Under the pieces are notes generated by a model. It was not told where the DNA came from, ran no database searches, and saw nothing but the letters and a program-made list of their open reading frames with translations. Below are positions 26,330-37,533 of a stretch of 64,000 nucleotides of DNA, piece by piece. This stretch comes from Shimia sp. (GTDB lineage Bacteria; Pseudomonadota; Alphaproteobacteria; Rhodobacterales; Rhodobacteraceae). The position numbers and the translations under genes are program-made. Position 1 is the stretch's first letter. Every line of letters starts with the position of its first letter. The stretch is taken from contig JAAENN010000029.1 in the NCBI GenBank assembly GCA_024224295.1, positions 1 through 64,000 on the forward strand, in the 5' to 3' direction.

Positions 26330-29300
26330 CCCAGCCAATGAACGACGCCACCCGCCGTCAGATTACCGCCGCGCGCCCAGATGCCAGTACATGGCTCTCC
26401 GCCAACGCCGGTTCTGGCAAAACCCGCGTACTGACAGACCGTGTGGCTCGGCTTTTGCTGGAAGGTGTCTTGCCACAGCACATCCTGTGTCTGACCTACA
26501 CCAAAGCCGCCGCAAGCGAGATGCAAAATCGGCTGTTCAAGCGGCTTGGCAGCTGGGCGATGAAGTCTGATGCAGAGCTATCTGAAGAGCTCGCCGACCT
26601 CGGCGTTGTGGACAAGTCCAACACAGATGACTTGCGCAACGCCCGCACCCTTTTTGCCCGCGCTATTGAAACGCCGGGCGGGTTGAAAATCCAAACCATC
26701 CACTCCTTTTGCGCCTCCATGCTGCGCCGGTTTCCGTTGGAAGCGGGCGTATCGCCCCTATTCAGCGAAATGGAAGACCGCGCAGCCGCCTTGTTGCGCG
26801 AAGAGATCGTTGAACAGATGGCTGAAGGTCCAGACGCAGGTCTTGTGCGTGACCTCGCCACGCATTTCACCGGCGCCGCACTGGAAGATCTGACCGCAGA
26901 CATCTGTCGCCACGCGGACCGGTTGCGCCATCCAATATCGTTTCCAGACCTGTGTGATTTGCTTGGATTGCCGGAAGGTTATGACAAAGATGCGTTGCAA
27001 TCCGATGTGTTTCTCGGCGGTGAAACAGAGCTGATAAGCGCTCTAATCGCAGTGCTTCAAACCGGAGGCAAAACTGATGGGACAGCCGCAACAAAACTCA
27101 GTGCGATCACCCATTTCGATTTATCTTCTTTGCCCATTTTAGAATCCGTATTTCTAACCGGAAAGGGTGCAAAAGAGCCTTTTTGCGCCAAGTTAGACTC
27201 ATTCCCAACCAAAGCACTGCGCACCAACCACGCGGATTTGATGGAGCGCATCAAGCCGCTAATGTTGCGTGTAGAAGATGCAAGAGCGCAGCGCTTGGCT
27301 CTTCAAGCCAAAGACCGTAGCGCCGCCTTGCACGCTTTTGCAGCGCGTTTCCTCGAACGCTACGACACCGCCAAACAACACCGAGGCTGGCTCGACTTTG
27401 ACGACCTGATCCTTCGCGCGCGCAACTTGCTCAACGAACCAGCTGTGGCCGAATGGGTGCTGTACCGCCTCGACGGCGGCATCGACCATATTCTCGTGGA
27501 CGAGGCTCAAGATACCAGCCCGGTGCAATGGCAGGTCATCGAACGTTTGGCGCAGGAGTTCACCTCCGGCTCCGGTGCGCGCGGCGATGACACCCGCACC
27601 ATTTTTGTGGTTGGGGACAAAAAGCAGTCGATCTACAGCTTTCAGGGCGCCGACCCCGCAGAATTTGACCGCATGCGTGACGAATTTGCCTCTCGCCTGC
27701 AACCAACAGACAACCAGCTCCAAGATCTGAGCCTGGAATACTCCTTTCGCTCCTCACCCGCGGTCCTTAACCTCGTCGACAAATGTTTTGAAAACCACGC
27801 TGACGCAGGCTTTCCAACCGGCAACCGTCACATTGCATTCAATGACGACATGCCAGGCCGCGTGGACCTCTGGCCAGTGGTCGAGCCTGTTGCCAAGACG
27901 GAAAAAGACGATTGGTTTGATCCGGTAGACAGGCTGGGTGACACGCACCACGCGGTCATTCTCGCTGATCGCATCGCCGCCCAAATCGCGCGGATGATCA
28001 AACAGGAAACCATTGCCGACACACGCGGACAAGACGGGCAATTCCTCCAACGCAAAATCGAACCCGGTGATTTCCTCATTCTGGTGCAACGCCGCTCTGA
28101 TTTGTTCCACGAAATCATCCGGGCCTGCAAACTCCACGGGTTGCCCATTGCCGGTGCTGACCGCTTGAAAGTGGGAGGCGAAATGGCCGTGAGGGACCTC
28201 GGCGCGCTCCTGTCCTTTCTCGCTACACCGGAAGACGACCTATCCCTGGCCACCATCCTGCGCTCTCCGCTCTTTGGCTGGTCGGAACAGGCGCTGTTTG
28301 ACCTCGCTCACCGCCGCGCCCCCAAAACCTATCTTTGGGCCGCCTTACGCGACAGGAGAGACGCATTCCCAAGAACCATGGCCGTTCTGGACGATCTGCG
28401 CGCCAACACCGATTTCTTGCGTCCTTATGACTTGATCGAGCGCGTGCTCACCCGCCACAAAGGACGCCATGCTTTTCTCGCCCGTCTGGGCGCCGAGGCT
28501 GAGGATGGCATCAACGCTCTGCTCTCTCAGGCCCTCGCTTATGAGAAATCATCGGTCCCAAGTCTCACAGGGTTCCTGCAATGGATGCAGACCGACGATC
28601 TGGAAATCAAACGCCAGATGGACAGCGCAACCAACCGCATCCGTGTGATGACAGTGCACGGCTCCAAAGGCCTCGAAGCGCCCATCGTCATCATGCCAGA
28701 TACTGGCCGACGCCTAATCAAAACCGACGCACCTATCGTTCCGGTGGGTGACACCGCCCTATGGAATATGGCTTCAGACGCCGCACCGGCCCCCTTAAAC
28801 TCTGCACGCGACGACCTTGCAGACGCCCAGGCCGCCGAACGATTGCGCTTGCTGTATGTGGCCATGACCCGCGCAGAAAAATGGCTGATCGTCGCAGCGG
28901 CGGGAGACCTAGGTAAAGACGGCACAAGTTGGTATGATACTATTCGGGCCGCCTTGGTAGCTTCTGATGCCACACCTTGCCAGTTTGACGGTGGTGCAGG
29001 CCTGCGACTAGATCACGGGAATTGGGCTGGAACCGTTTCGTATTTGGTGGAAAAATCTGTTCCAGAAATAGTCGAAGTACCAGAGTTCCTCAAATCCGCT
29101 ACTCCTCAACCGCCAGTGCCACCTCACGCGCTTAGTCCGTCTGATCTCGGCGGCGCTAAGGCTTTGGGGGGAGAGCAAGGGTTGGACCAAGACTCCGCAA
29201 TGCAACGTGGCACCTGGTTGCACCTTCTACTCGAGCATTTGCCCAGCCATCCGCAAGCCGAGTGGTCCGATATCGCCACCTCTCTTTTGCAAGATGATCT

Positions 29301-29721
29301 AATTGAAATGCAGGACGGACAGTTTAACGCTCTAGTGGCCGAGGCCACGCGGACTTTAACCAAGCCAGAGCTCGCTTGGCTGTTTGATCCCACGACCTTG
29401 GCAGAAGTGCCCGTCACCGCCGACCTTGGACCCAATCGGCTGCATGGTATCATCGACCGCTTGGTGATTCAGGATGATTGTGTCTGGGCCATCGATTTCA
29501 AAACCAACGCTACTGTTCCAACCTCTGCGCAGACCACTCCGGATGGCATCTTGCGGCAAATGGGAGCCTATACCCATGCTTTGGAACAGATTTTTGACCT
29601 TCCAATCCGCACGGCAATCTTGTGGACGGCCACAGCAGAGCTGATGGAACTGCCACACGATCTTGTGACAAAGTCGCTTGCGGCCACAGGATATCTTGAC
29701 GCCCCCGCCCCGCAAACCTAG
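26326..29721 (+). CDS. addA: Double-strand break repair helicase-nuclease AddA
   Basis: A 1131-residue UvrD-family helicase. Motif I is [20 protein letters not shown], motif [16 protein letters not shown] near residue 390, motif [19 protein letters not shown], motif [18 protein letters not shown] and [17 protein letters not shown]-terminal nuclease domain has [13 protein letters not shown] and AIDFKTNA. Together with AddB it forms the RecBCD-equivalent exonuclease. The start overlaps addB, ensuring coupled synthesis; trxA follows after 49 bases with its own ribosome-binding site. Confidence 0.95.
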   Translation: MTQPMNDATRRQITAARPDASTWLSANAGSGKTRVLTDRVARLLLEGVLPQHILCLTYTKAAASEMQNRLFKRLGSWAMKSDAELSEELADLGVVDKSNTDDLRNARTLFARAIETPGGLKIQTIHSFCASMLRRFPLEAGVSPLFSEMEDRAAALLREEIVEQMAEGPDAGLVRDLATHFTGAALEDLTADICRHADRLRHPISFPDLCDLLGLPEGYDKDALQSDVFLGGETELISALIAVLQTGGKTDGTAATKLSAITHFDLSSLPILESVFLTGKGAKEPFCAKLDSFPTKALRTNHADLMERIKPLMLRVEDARAQRLALQAKDRSAALHAFAARFLERYDTAKQHRGWLDFDDLILRARNLLNEPAVAEWVLYRLDGGIDHILVDEAQDTSPVQWQVIERLAQEFTSGSGARGDDTRTIFVVGDKKQSIYSFQGADPAEFDRMRDEFASRLQPTDNQLQDLSLEYSFRSSPAVLNLVDKCFENHADAGFPTGNRHIAFNDDMPGRVDLWPVVEPVAKTEKDDWFDPVDRLGDTHHAVILADRIAAQIARMIKQETIADTRGQDGQFLQRKIEPGDFLILVQRRSDLFHEIIRACKLHGLPIAGADRLKVGGEMAVRDLGALLSFLATPEDDLSLATILRSPLFGWSEQALFDLAHRRAPKTYLWAALRDRRDAFPRTMAVLDDLRANTDFLRPYDLIERVLTRHKGRHAFLARLGAEAEDGINALLSQALAYEKSSVPSLTGFLQWMQTDDLEIKRQMDSATNRIRVMTVHGSKGLEAPIVIMPDTGRRLIKTDAPIVPVGDTALWNMASDAAPAPLNSARDDLADAQAAERLRLLYVAMTRAEKWLIVAAAGDLGKDGTSWYDTIRAALVASDATPCQFDGGAGLRLDHGNWAGTVSYLVEKSVPEIVEVPEFLKSATPQPPVPPHALSPSDLGGAKALGGEQGLDQDSAMQRGTWLHLLLEHLPSHPQAEWSDIATSLLQDDLIEMQDGQFNALVAEATRTLTKPELAWLFDPTTLAEVPVTADLGPNRLHGIIDRLVIQDDCVWAIDFKTNATVPTSAQTTPDGILRQMGAYTHALEQIFDLPIRTAILWTATAELMELPHDLVTKSLAATGYLDAPAPQT

Positions 29722-29770
29722 GTTCCCTCGAACCAATACTTACCAGCACCCTCTTTCAGGAGACCTCCAC

Positions 29771-30091
29771 ATGGCAACCGTCGCTGTCACCGATGCCACC
29801 TTTGATGAAGAAGTAAAAAACGCCGACGTGCCTGTCGTCGTTGATTTCTGGGCCGAATGGTGTGGCCCTTGTAAACAAATCGGCCCAGCGCTCGAAGAAC
29901 TGTCTGCTGAGATGGACGGCAAGGTGAAAATTGCCAAGGTAGACGTAGACAGCAACCCGGGAGCCGCTGCGGCTCTGGGCGTGCGCGGCATTCCTGCACT
30001 GTTCATCTTCAAAGACGGCCAAGTGGTCTCCAACCGCGCGGGCGCCGCTCCAAAAGCCGCCCTGCAAAGCTGGATCGAAGACTCCCTCTGA
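29771..30091 (+). CDS. trxA: Thioredoxin
   Basis: A 106-residue thioredoxin with the active site [10 protein letters not shown] at about residues 29-38 and the cis-proline in [11 protein letters not shown]. It reduces cytoplasmic disulfides (ribonucleotide reductase, PAPS reductase, MsrA) using thioredoxin reductase. CAGGAGA lies upstream of ATG 29771; an in-frame upstream start at 29678 overlaps addA and is rejected. A strong terminator follows. Confidence 0.97.
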   Translation: MATVAVTDATFDEEVKNADVPVVVDFWAEWCGPCKQIGPALEELSAEMDGKVKIAKVDVDSNPGAAAALGVRGIPALFIFKDGQVVSNRAGAAPKAALQSWIEDSL

Positions 30092-30112
30092 TCCGTGTAT
30101 ATTACCAAATCC

Positions 30113-30146
30113 AAAGGCGCTCCACTTGGGGCGCCTTTTCTTTTTT
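30113..30146 (+). terminator. Rho-independent terminator of trxA
   Basis: An 8-bp perfect stem (30113-30120 with 30131-30138, AAAGGCGC/GCGCCTTT) with a 10-base loop is followed by a T-rich tail to 30146, just before the convergent gene's stop. Confidence 0.85.
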
Positions 30147-30148
30147 GA

Positions 30149-31057
30149 CTAGCTGACCGGCCAACCAAGCCCTGACAAGCGCGCCCGGATCTTGTCTTCC
30201 GCTTCCGGCCGCCCAGCATTGATCGACATCTGCTGCAAGAACCACCACAAGTATTGGGGGTAGGGCGGTTTCATTACACGCACAGCTTCGAACGCGCCCT
30301 CGATACCAAGCTGGTCCACATTGGCGGCGATGTGGTGAAAATCGATACCGGCAAACAACACACAGGGCTTTTTCAATAAGTACCCCGCAAAGGCCACACT
30401 CGAATTCATCGCAACAACATAGGCACATTTGGGCAGCAACTCTTCCATACCACCAACCCGCAACGACAGGCGCGCATACTTGGCGACCATATCGTTCAAA
30501 GTATCTCGCTCTTCCTCCGAGTAAGTCTCTCCAGGATGCAAGGTGACCACAACCTTCCGGTCCGGCTCCTGTGCCAAAACATATTCCACCATCGCAATCG
30601 GACTGCAGTACTGAAAATAACGCTTCTCAAGCAGTTTGCCTTGCAGCGGAACGTAGACAAAATCACCTTTCTCCACCTGCTTCAACAAAGGCTCATACAA
30701 ACGCCGTCGCCAGGCCTGAAAAAACTTCCGTGCCTCAGCTTCATCTATCTTGGACGGAACAAAAGCCGTCTCCGCCACTTCCCAATGCCACCGTTCGTTG
30801 GTGTGCTCGATGTGCCAAAACGGGTAGTAGTACGCTTTCCTCAGCGTGACCGATTTACGCACAAACGGATCGCGCATATAGAACACCGAATACCCGCCCA
30901 AACGCGGATCCGCTACCTCAGGATCCACATAACTCACCTGCATGCCCGCAGAGCGGACCACATCCGCCACCTTGTTGATAAAATTATGCTCGCCAGCTTC
31001 CGCGCGCTGCCGATGTGGCCACGGAATGTAAAAACGGGCCTGTGTCTCACTGCTCAT
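30149..31057 (-). CDS. Capsule-polysaccharide-synthesis-like protein (KpsC/KpsS-like fold)
   Basis: A protein of about 302 residues with the sparse pattern of capsule biosynthesis GT-B-like proteins: [21 protein letters not shown], then [16 protein letters not shown], then [20 protein letters not shown] and [11 protein letters not shown]. These segments correspond to donor and acceptor-site regions in the KpsC/KpsS-like families, but no other capsule gene is nearby. The ATG at 31057 (MSSETQ) is preferred over 31081. It is divergent from hslV. Function is inferred from weak similarity only; an orphan surface-glycan transferase is the best guess. Confidence 0.55.
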   Translation of the reverse strand: MSSETQARFYIPWPHRQRAEAGEHNFINKVADVVRSAGMQVSYVDPEVADPRLGGYSVFYMRDPFVRKSVTLRKAYYYPFWHIEHTNERWHWEVAETAFVPSKIDEAEARKFFQAWRRRLYEPLLKQVEKGDFVYVPLQGKLLEKRYFQYCSPIAMVEYVLAQEPDRKVVVTLHPGETYSEEERDTLNDMVAKYARLSLRVGGMEELLPKCAYVVAMNSSVAFAGYLLKKPCVLFAGIDFHHIAANVDQLGIEGAFEAVRVMKPPYPQYLWWFLQQMSINAGRPEAEDKIRARLSGLGWPVS

Positions 31058-31157
31058 GCGCCGGACGCTAAGCCCTTGCAATCACACTCGCAAGCCATAC
31101 CCTTGTGCCTTTCTGATCGCAGGCTCATATAGGGCAAAGGACAAAAGGAGCTTTTGG

Positions 31158-31715
31158 ATGTCTGAGGATCAATTCCCCGGTTGGCACGGCACCACCATCA
31201 TTGGTGTGAAAAAAGGTGGCGAAGTTGTGATTGCCGGCGATGGACAGGTTTCTCTGGGCCAAACCGTGATCAAGGGCACCGCGCGCAAGGTGCGCCGCCT
31301 GAACCCAGGTGGGTATGAAATCGTTGCAGGCTTTGCTGGCTCGACAGCTGACGCCTTCACGCTTCTCGAACGCCTCGAAGCCAAGCTTGAAGCCACTCCC
31401 GGTCAGCTGGCCCGTGCCTCTGTTGAACTCGCCAAAGACTGGCGCACGGACAAATATCTGCAAAAGCTCGAAGCCATGCTGATTGTCTCTGATGGCGCCG
31501 ACATCTTCGTTATCACCGGGGCAGGGGACGTGCTTGAACCTGAACATGACGTGACCGCGATTGGGTCCGGCGGCAACTATGCGCTGGCCGCAGGGCGCGC
31601 CCTGATGGACACCGATCTGTCTGCCGAAGAGGTGGCGCGCAAAGCCATGGGCATTGCTGGAGACATCTGCGTCTATACAAACGGCAACCTGACCGTGGAG
31701 ACCATCAAACAATGA
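31158..31715 (+). CDS. hslV: ATP-dependent protease subunit HslV
   Basis: The proteolytic dodecamer of the HslUV protease, a proteasome beta-subunit homologue. The nucleophile Thr follows a short propeptide, [17 protein letters not shown], as in other alphaproteobacteria; processing before the Thr would free the active N-terminus. Conserved Lys is in ARKVRRL and the Gly-rich [13 protein letters not shown] is near residue 135. AAAGGAG precedes the ATG. hslU is not next to it: an aldo/keto reductase and a membrane protein intervene, with the first overlapping the hslV stop (ATGA). Confidence 0.96.
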   Translation: MSEDQFPGWHGTTIIGVKKGGEVVIAGDGQVSLGQTVIKGTARKVRRLNPGGYEIVAGFAGSTADAFTLLERLEAKLEATPGQLARASVELAKDWRTDKYLQKLEAMLIVSDGADIFVITGAGDVLEPEHDVTAIGSGGNYALAAGRALMDTDLSAEEVARKAMGIAGDICVYTNGNLTVETIKQ

Positions 31716-32746
31716 GCGATATGACCTACACCCGCCTGGGCAATTCCGGTCTGGTCGTTTCCCGTCTGGCGCTTGGTACAATGACCTTCACCCACGGCTC
31801 CGACTGGATCCCCGGCGTTGCAAAAGTTGACCTTAATGATGCCCAACGTATGGTCGACACTGCACTGGATGGCGGTATCAACTTCTTTGACACCGCAGAT
31901 GGTTATGCCAGTGGCGAAGCCGAAGACATCCTCGGCAAAGCCCTCAAAGGCAAGCGCAACGACGCGGTGATCTGCACCAAACTTGGGTTCCGTCAAAGCG
32001 ATCGCATCACCGACGCTGGCCTATCACGTGGACACATCCTGTCATCCGTAGATGGCTGCCTCAAACGGCTCGACTCTGACTGGATTGATCTTCTGGTTTT
32101 GCACAAAACCGATTTTACCACGCCGATGGAAGAAACCCTGTCGACCCTGCAAACTGTGATCGACGCTGGCAAAGTGCGCCACATCGGCGTGTCAAACTGG
32201 CCCGCATGGAAGGTCGCACAGGCGGTGCAATTTCAGCGTGACAACAGCATGAGCCAGTTTGTGGCTGGGCAATACCTCTACAACTCTGTGGGCCGCGACA
32301 TCGAGATGGACATCCTGCGTATGGGCGCAGAGATCGGCATTGGCCTGATGGCCTGGTCGCCTCTGGCGGGTGGTCTGCTGACGGGCAAATACGATCTCAA
32401 CAAGCTGGAAGACAGCGATGGACGTCTGGCCCAAGGCGATTTTCTCCAAGTCTCCAGAGAACAAGCGCAGGCTGCAATAACCGCGCTGACAGAAGCCGCC
32501 GAAGCGCACAACGCAACACCTGCGCAAATCGCCCAAGCCTGGATTTTGAACAAATGCCGCGACCACACCGTCATCATCGGAGCCTCTAAACTCAACCAGC
32601 TTGAAACCGGCATCGCCGCCGCCAATATCGTGCTCAGCAATGAAGAAATGGCCGCGTTGGACGCCGCCGCAGCACCAGACCGCCGCTACCCCGAGTGGTT
32701 TGATGACATGATGAAAGACGAACTGTTTGCCAAAGTGCTCGCGTAA
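31712..32746 (+). CDS. Aldo/keto reductase
   Basis: A 344-residue NADP-dependent oxidoreductase with a TIM-barrel fold. The catalytic tetrad is visible: Asp and Tyr in [14 protein letters not shown], Lys in ICTKLGF and His in LLVLHKTD. The C-terminal NADP site has [13 protein letters not shown]. It resembles the YajO/Tas-type reductases, which act on aldehydes and ketones of unknown physiological identity. Its start overlaps hslV and so it must be translated from the hslV message; why it separates hslV from hslU is unclear. Confidence 0.92.
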   Translation: MSDMTYTRLGNSGLVVSRLALGTMTFTHGSDWIPGVAKVDLNDAQRMVDTALDGGINFFDTADGYASGEAEDILGKALKGKRNDAVICTKLGFRQSDRITDAGLSRGHILSSVDGCLKRLDSDWIDLLVLHKTDFTTPMEETLSTLQTVIDAGKVRHIGVSNWPAWKVAQAVQFQRDNSMSQFVAGQYLYNSVGRDIEMDILRMGAEIGIGLMAWSPLAGGLLTGKYDLNKLEDSDGRLAQGDFLQVSREQAQAAITALTEAAEAHNATPAQIAQAWILNKCRDHTVIIGASKLNQLETGIAAANIVLSNEEMAALDAAAAPDRRYPEWFDDMMKDELFAKVLA

Positions 32747-32763
32747 CGAGAGACCCGCACCTC

Positions 32764-33828
32764 ATGATTAATAAAGATGATCTTCGCGCCGCAGTCGGCT
32801 CCGGCCTGCTGAACGAACAACAGGCCGCGTCCCTTGCAGCGCTCGCCGATAGCCGACGCGGCGCGCGTGAAGACCTTGCCAACGGCGATGAACCATTTGA
32901 GCTGTTCAAAGGTTTCAATGAGATTTTCATTGTGGTGGGCTTGCTGATCCTTGCCAGCGGCTGGGCTGCGGTCAATGGCATCGCAATGGCCGCCGAAGTG
33001 GTGAACTACAAAACCAAAATTGTCACAACGACCGCTATTTCCGGCGCTGTGATCTGGGCGCTTGCGGAATACTTCATCCGTCGCCGCCGCATGGTAGCCC
33101 CAGCCATTGCCCTGTCCATCCTTTGGGCGATCAACGCAGGGTCTGGCATTACCGCCTATTTCGCGCAGCCTTTCATGCTTGCTCAAGACGACTTTTCCAG
33201 CCTGCCACTGCCGCTTGCGCTCACCACCTTGGCCACGCTGCTCTTCTGGCTACGTTTCCGGGTGCCTTTTGCCATGGCGCTGATTGCGCTTGGCGTCTTT
33301 GGCATCGCTCTCATGATCGGCGCCAACCAATCTGGCACACCAACCAGCCCGCAAGACCTCTTCTTGCTCTCCGCCGGAGGACCTTTTGCCTTTATCACTC
33401 TTGGAGTGGGTATCGCCGTCTTTGCCGTTGCCATGTACTTTGACATGTCAGACCCGCACCGCGTCACCCGCCGCAGTGCGCAAGGCTTCTGGCTGCACGT
33501 TGTGGCTGCACCAGCCTTGATAAACACCGTTGCTCTGACCCTTCTTGAGGCTGGCGGCAATAGCGCACACCTGGCACTGATGCTCTTCCTTCTCGGTTTT
33601 GCTGCAATCGCCATCGTCATCGACCGACGTTCCTTCCTGATTGCCGCCATCGGTTACACCGTTGCACTGGCCAGCATCGTTTTTGACGGCGAAGGCGCGG
33701 CTTTCACCATTCTTTTCCTCGGCATTTTTCTGGTGGTGCTGGGCGCTTTTTGGTCCCGCTTCCGCGCGGCCCTTCTCGCGCCGCTTTCAGGCATCTTGCC
33801 ACTTCACCGCCTACCGCCTTCTCACTGA
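32764..33828 (+). CDS. Multi-pass integral membrane protein of unknown function
   Basis: A 354-residue protein with a soluble N-terminus of about 55 residues (INKDDLRAAVGSGLLNEQQA, a DUF2157-like opening) followed by about ten hydrophobic segments, including FIVVGLLILASGWAAV, LPLALTTLATLLFWLRF, FAFITLGVGIAVFAVAMYF and FTILFLGIFLVVLGAFW. The N-terminal helix pair followed by many membrane helices resembles the DUF2157/DUF4401 group. It sits between the aldo/keto reductase and hslU, all on the same strand with short gaps, so it is probably in the hslVU operon. No function is known. Confidence 0.7.
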   Translation: MINKDDLRAAVGSGLLNEQQAASLAALADSRRGAREDLANGDEPFELFKGFNEIFIVVGLLILASGWAAVNGIAMAAEVVNYKTKIVTTTAISGAVIWALAEYFIRRRRMVAPAIALSILWAINAGSGITAYFAQPFMLAQDDFSSLPLPLALTTLATLLFWLRFRVPFAMALIALGVFGIALMIGANQSGTPTSPQDLFLLSAGGPFAFITLGVGIAVFAVAMYFDMSDPHRVTRRSAQGFWLHVVAAPALINTVALTLLEAGGNSAHLALMLFLLGFAAIAIVIDRRSFLIAAIGYTVALASIVFDGEGAAFTILFLGIFLVVLGAFWSRFRAALLAPLSGILPLHRLPPSH

Positions 33829-33840
33829 TTGGACACTGAA

Positions 33841-35151
33841 ATGACTGATCTCACGCCCCGCGAAATTGTTTCTGAACTGGACCGGTTCATCATCGGCCAG
33901 AAAGACGCCAAACGCGCTGTGGCCGTCGCATTGCGTAACCGCTGGCGCCGCAAACAGCTGGCTGATGACATCCGCGATGAAGTCTACCCCAAGAACATCC
34001 TGATGATCGGCCCCACCGGTGTGGGTAAAACCGAAATCTCCCGTCGCTTGGCCAAACTGGCTCGCGCGCCTTTTATCAAGGTTGAGGCCACCAAGTTTAC
34101 TGAAGTGGGCTATGTCGGCCGAGACGTGGAACAGATCATTCGTGATTTGGTTGATGCCGCCATCATCCAAACCCGCGAAAACATGCGCGAGGACGTGAAG
34201 GTCAAAGCTCACGCCGCCGCAGAGGAGCGTGTAATCGACTCCATCGCTGGCCCGGACGCACGCGAAGGCACACGCGATATGTTCCGCAAGAAGCTTAAAG
34301 ACGGCTTGCTCGACGACACCGAAATTGAACTTGAGGTTGCGGACAGCTCCAATCCTTTGGGTGGCATGTTTGACGTTCCCGGCCAACCTGGCAGCCAAAT
34401 GGGCATGATGAACCTCGGTGATATATTTGGCAAAGCCATGGGAGGCCGCACCACCAAGAAGCGCATGACCGTGGCAGAGAGCTATGAAATCCTAATCTCT
34501 GATGAAGCAGACAAGCTTCTAGACGATGAAACCGTGAATGCCGCTGCACTTCAATCCGTCGAGCAAAACGGCATCGTTTTTCTCGACGAAATCGACAAGG
34601 TCTGCGCCCGTCAGGAAGCGCGTGGCGGCGACGTCTCCCGCGAAGGCGTACAGCGTGACTTGCTACCACTGATCGAAGGAACCACCGTTTCCACCAAACA
34701 CGGCCCCATAAAAACCGATCACATCCTCTTCATCGCATCTGGCGCGTTCCACATCGCAAAACCGTCTGACCTGCTGCCAGAATTGCAAGGTCGTCTGCCA
34801 ATCCGCGTGGAACTGCGTGCGCTCACCGAGGAAGACTTCGTACGCATACTCACCGAAACGGATAACGCACTGACCCGGCAATACACCGCTCTTATGGGCA
34901 CCGAAGAAGTCGTGGTGTCTTTCACCGAAGACGGCATCGCAGCCTTGGCCAAAATCGCAGCAGAAGTGAACCAATCCGTGGAAAACATCGGCGCACGCCG
35001 CCTGTACACCGTGATGGAACGTGTTTTTGAGGAACTAAGCTTCTCTGCGCCAGATCGCTCCGGCGAGGAAATCGTGGTGAATTCCGCATTTGTAGAGACG
35101 AATTTGGGCGAGTTGGCCAAATCCATGGACATCAGCCGCTACGTGCTCTGA
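33841..35151 (+). CDS. hslU: ATP-dependent protease ATPase subunit HslU
   Basis: The AAA+ unfoldase of HslUV. The protein starts [20 protein letters not shown], with Walker [13 protein letters not shown] near residue 60, a central I-domain (about 110-240), Walker [10 protein letters not shown] near residue 245 and the sensor region GRLPIRVEL. The C-terminus SRYVL is the tail that docks into HslV. At 436 residues it is of normal size. ATG 33841 is used instead of the TTG at 33829. A hairpin at 35189-35211 probably ends the operon. Confidence 0.97.
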   Translation: MTDLTPREIVSELDRFIIGQKDAKRAVAVALRNRWRRKQLADDIRDEVYPKNILMIGPTGVGKTEISRRLAKLARAPFIKVEATKFTEVGYVGRDVEQIIRDLVDAAIIQTRENMREDVKVKAHAAAEERVIDSIAGPDAREGTRDMFRKKLKDGLLDDTEIELEVADSSNPLGGMFDVPGQPGSQMGMMNLGDIFGKAMGGRTTKKRMTVAESYEILISDEADKLLDDETVNAAALQSVEQNGIVFLDEIDKVCARQEARGGDVSREGVQRDLLPLIEGTTVSTKHGPIKTDHILFIASGAFHIAKPSDLLPELQGRLPIRVELRALTEEDFVRILTETDNALTRQYTALMGTEEVVVSFTEDGIAALAKIAAEVNQSVENIGARRLYTVMERVFEELSFSAPDRSGEEIVVNSAFVETNLGELAKSMDISRYVL

Positions 35152-35188
35152 TTTCCCCCTAGCAGGTCCGCGCATTCAACTGCATAGT

Positions 35189-35211
35189 CCCGGCAAATCA
35201 GTTTTGCCGGG
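35189..35211 (+). terminator. Probable terminator hairpin after hslU
   Basis: A 9-bp perfect stem (35189-35197 with 35203-35211, CCCGGCAAA/TTTGCCGGG), 5-base loop. The following stretch is only partly T-rich (ATTTGTTGTG). It overlaps the longest possible start (TTG 35204) of the next gene, which favours GTG 35219 as that start. Confidence 0.6.
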
Positions 35212-35218
35212 ATTTGTT

Positions 35219-36316
35219 GTGCGCAGTCTCATTCTCATAGCCACCTGTTTGATGCTCTCGGCCTGCGCAGACCGCATCACTGCGCCGATACAGCCAGAGG
35301 CAATCAACGCGCCCAACACACGTCAGATCTTTGTGGTCACCAACCGCGAGCGCAATGCCGAGGGTTATCTCGCAACAAGTCGAAACGCGGACTTGGTATT
35401 TTTGGATACAACCGTCTCCATTCCTCCCTCACACACGGCTGGCGAGGCCCCAACGTTCAGTCCCAAGCCTGATCCGCTAAAGCACTTCGTGATCGCCAAG
35501 GAGACCCCCCTTGCTTCCCTGCCGGAGTTGGCCAAGAAAGTCTCCGCCAGCCTCTCAGGCACCCCGCGCCGAGATCGAGAAGTCACCGTCTTTGTACACG
35601 GATTCTACAACACTTATCAGGACAGTCTTTTCCGCATCGCCCAGTTGCAAAACGACTTTGACATGCCGGGCACCGTGGTGAACTTTGCTTGGGCCAGCGC
35701 GGGCAGCCCGTTGGGCTACGCACACGACCGGGAAAGCGCGCTGTTTTCACGTGACGATTTAGAACGCACCCTGCGCGCCCTCGCCAAGTCAAATTCCGAT
35801 CGACTGCTCTTGGTCGGACATTCTCTTGGCACGTTTTTAATCACAGAAACCCTTCGCCAGATCGAACACAAAGAACCCGGCTGGACCGCCCGCAACATCG
35901 ACGCTTTGGCCCTGATCTCTCCGGATATGCCGGTAGATCTGTTCCTGAGAAATCTCGAACCGTTTGACGCCTTTCCGGAGTCCACGGTAATTTTGACGTC
36001 CACCGAAGACAGCGCCCTGCGCCTGTCCAGCCGTATCAACCGCTCCTCACAAAGGCTCGGACAACTTTCAAACCCCGATGTATTGGCAGACCTTCCAGTG
36101 ATCGTCTTTGACGTATCCAGCTTTACGGATGGCAGCAGCAACCACATGACCTTTGCCGAAAGCCCAGCGCTGATTGCGCTACTGCGAGACGCACGAAGTT
36201 TTGATGACCTGCTGGCGCCAGAAGATTCCAACTTCCTTCTGAGGCAGGCCGAGCGCGTAAGAGTGTCAAATGAAGCGATTGCCATTCAGGTTTCCGGACC
36301 TGCCGGAGGAACATGA
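35219..36316 (+). CDS. Alpha/beta-hydrolase lipoprotein (DUF900 type)
   Basis: A protein of about 365 residues whose N-terminus is a lipoprotein signal: RSLILIATCLMLSAC, lipobox LSAC with the acylated Cys. The mature part is an alpha/beta hydrolase of the DUF900 group: FVHGFYNTYQDS near the first catalytic region, the nucleophile elbow LLVGHSLGTFLIT and a late His in SSNHMTFAES. It would act at the membrane on the periplasmic side as an esterase or lipase. GTG 35219 is chosen over TTG 35204. The MFS gene starts in its stop codon (ATGA), suggesting joint function. Confidence 0.8.
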   Translation: MRSLILIATCLMLSACADRITAPIQPEAINAPNTRQIFVVTNRERNAEGYLATSRNADLVFLDTTVSIPPSHTAGEAPTFSPKPDPLKHFVIAKETPLASLPELAKKVSASLSGTPRRDREVTVFVHGFYNTYQDSLFRIAQLQNDFDMPGTVVNFAWASAGSPLGYAHDRESALFSRDDLERTLRALAKSNSDRLLLVGHSLGTFLITETLRQIEHKEPGWTARNIDALALISPDMPVDLFLRNLEPFDAFPESTVILTSTEDSALRLSSRINRSSQRLGQLSNPDVLADLPVIVFDVSSFTDGSSNHMTFAESPALIALLRDARSFDDLLAPEDSNFLLRQAERVRVSNEAIAIQVSGPAGGT

Positions 36317-37533
36317 TCTCAACCGCCGCCTTCGTGAAACAAAACGGGCGCTATTTGATGCCTGGTGCGATTTTGATGTTTCTGTCCTGCTTCGGGCAAA
36401 CCTTCTTCATCGGTACTTTTGCCGCAGATATTCGGGCTCATTTTGATCTCACACATGGCGCATGGGGTGCCATATACATGCTTGGCACGGGCACCTCCGC
36501 GCTTGTTATGCTTTGGGCTGGCACGCTCGCAGATCGTATCCGCGTCCGCATTCTTGGCCCTCTCATGCTGGTCCTGTTGGCGCTTGCCTGCATGTCAATG
36601 TCACAGCTTTCTTCCGTCTGGCTCCTGCCATTTGTAATCCTCGCACTTCGCCTCACAGGACAGGGCATGTTGACCCACACGGCGGGTGTGGCCATGGCAC
36701 GATGGTTTGCCGCTTCACGTGGCCGCGCTCTGGCCTTTGCCACAATGGGTTTCATGTGCGCTGAAGCCATCATGCCAATCACGGCCGTGAGCCTAAAATC
36801 TCAATTTCACTGGCAATGGACATGGCTGGCCGCCGGCACCCTTTGCCTCATCATGGCGCCGATGGTGTTTTTGTTGCTGCGACAGGAACGCGAACCCCAG
36901 GTCCTCGCTAAGGCAGAGAAAGCATTAGGAATGGAAGGACGCAATTGGACACGTTGGGAGGCCGTTCGACAGCCGGTGTTCCTCTCTGCCATTCCAGCCA
37001 TGATGGCTTTCCCGGCCTTTTCCACCGTATTTTTCTTCCAGCAAGCCTATTTTGCGGAGATCAAAGGCTGGACGCATATCTCTCTGGTAGCTGTGTTTCC
37101 ACTTGGAACGCTGTCATTTGGCGTTTTCACAATCATTTATGGCTGGTTGATCGACCGGCTCGGCGCAGCCCGCCTTATGCCGTTCTACCTGCTACCACTG
37201 GTCGCCGCTTTCACGATTCACGCTTGGGCGCCTTCGGTCGGCTGGGTCGCTGTAGGCGTTGTGCTTATGGGCATGGCCGGCGGGGGTATGGCGACCTTAC
37301 CTGCATCGGTTTGGTCAGAATTTTTCGGCACGCAACATCTTGGCGCCATCAAAGCCACTGTTGCCGCCTTTGGCGTGCTTGGTTCGGCTCTTGGTCCTGG
37401 TCTGTCCGGCTGGATGATTGATCAAGGGATTGCCTATCAATCGCAACTGCAAGGTTTTGCTATTTGCTTCGCAATTGCCAGCGCCGTGATGATTGTGCCT
37501 TTTGCTCGTGCGCGAAGATTAACGGCGACGTAA
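36313..37533 (+). CDS. MFS transporter
   Basis: A 406-residue major-facilitator protein with about twelve hydrophobic segments. The inter-helix 2/3 motif is visible as GTLADRIRVRILGP (G-x-L-a-D-R type) and its second-half counterpart as YGWLIDRLGAARLMP. A cytoplasmic loop at about 195-220 (REREPQVLAKAEKALGMEGR) joins the two halves. The substrate is unknown. Its start overlaps the hydrolase gene and its end overlaps the convergent smr gene by 15 bases. Confidence 0.9.
   Translation: MISTAAFVKQNGRYLMPGAILMFLSCFGQTFFIGTFAADIRAHFDLTHGAWGAIYMLGTGTSALVMLWAGTLADRIRVRILGPLMLVLLALACMSMSQLSSVWLLPFVILALRLTGQGMLTHTAGVAMARWFAASRGRALAFATMGFMCAEAIMPITAVSLKSQFHWQWTWLAAGTLCLIMAPMVFLLLRQEREPQVLAKAEKALGMEGRNWTRWEAVRQPVFLSAIPAMMAFPAFSTVFFFQQAYFAEIKGWTHISLVAVFPLGTLSFGVFTIIYGWLIDRLGAARLMPFYLLPLVAAFTIHAWAPSVGWVAVGVVLMGMAGGGMATLPASVWSEFFGTQHLGAIKATVAAFGVLGSALGPGLSGWMIDQGIAYQSQLQGFAICFAIASAVMIVPFARARRLTAT

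Noticed and set aside
35744-35757. Third parS-like sequence TTTTCACGTGACGA
   Set aside because: Only 10 of 14 positions match, the right arm is broken, and it lies inside a hydrolase gene 8 kb left of the origin.
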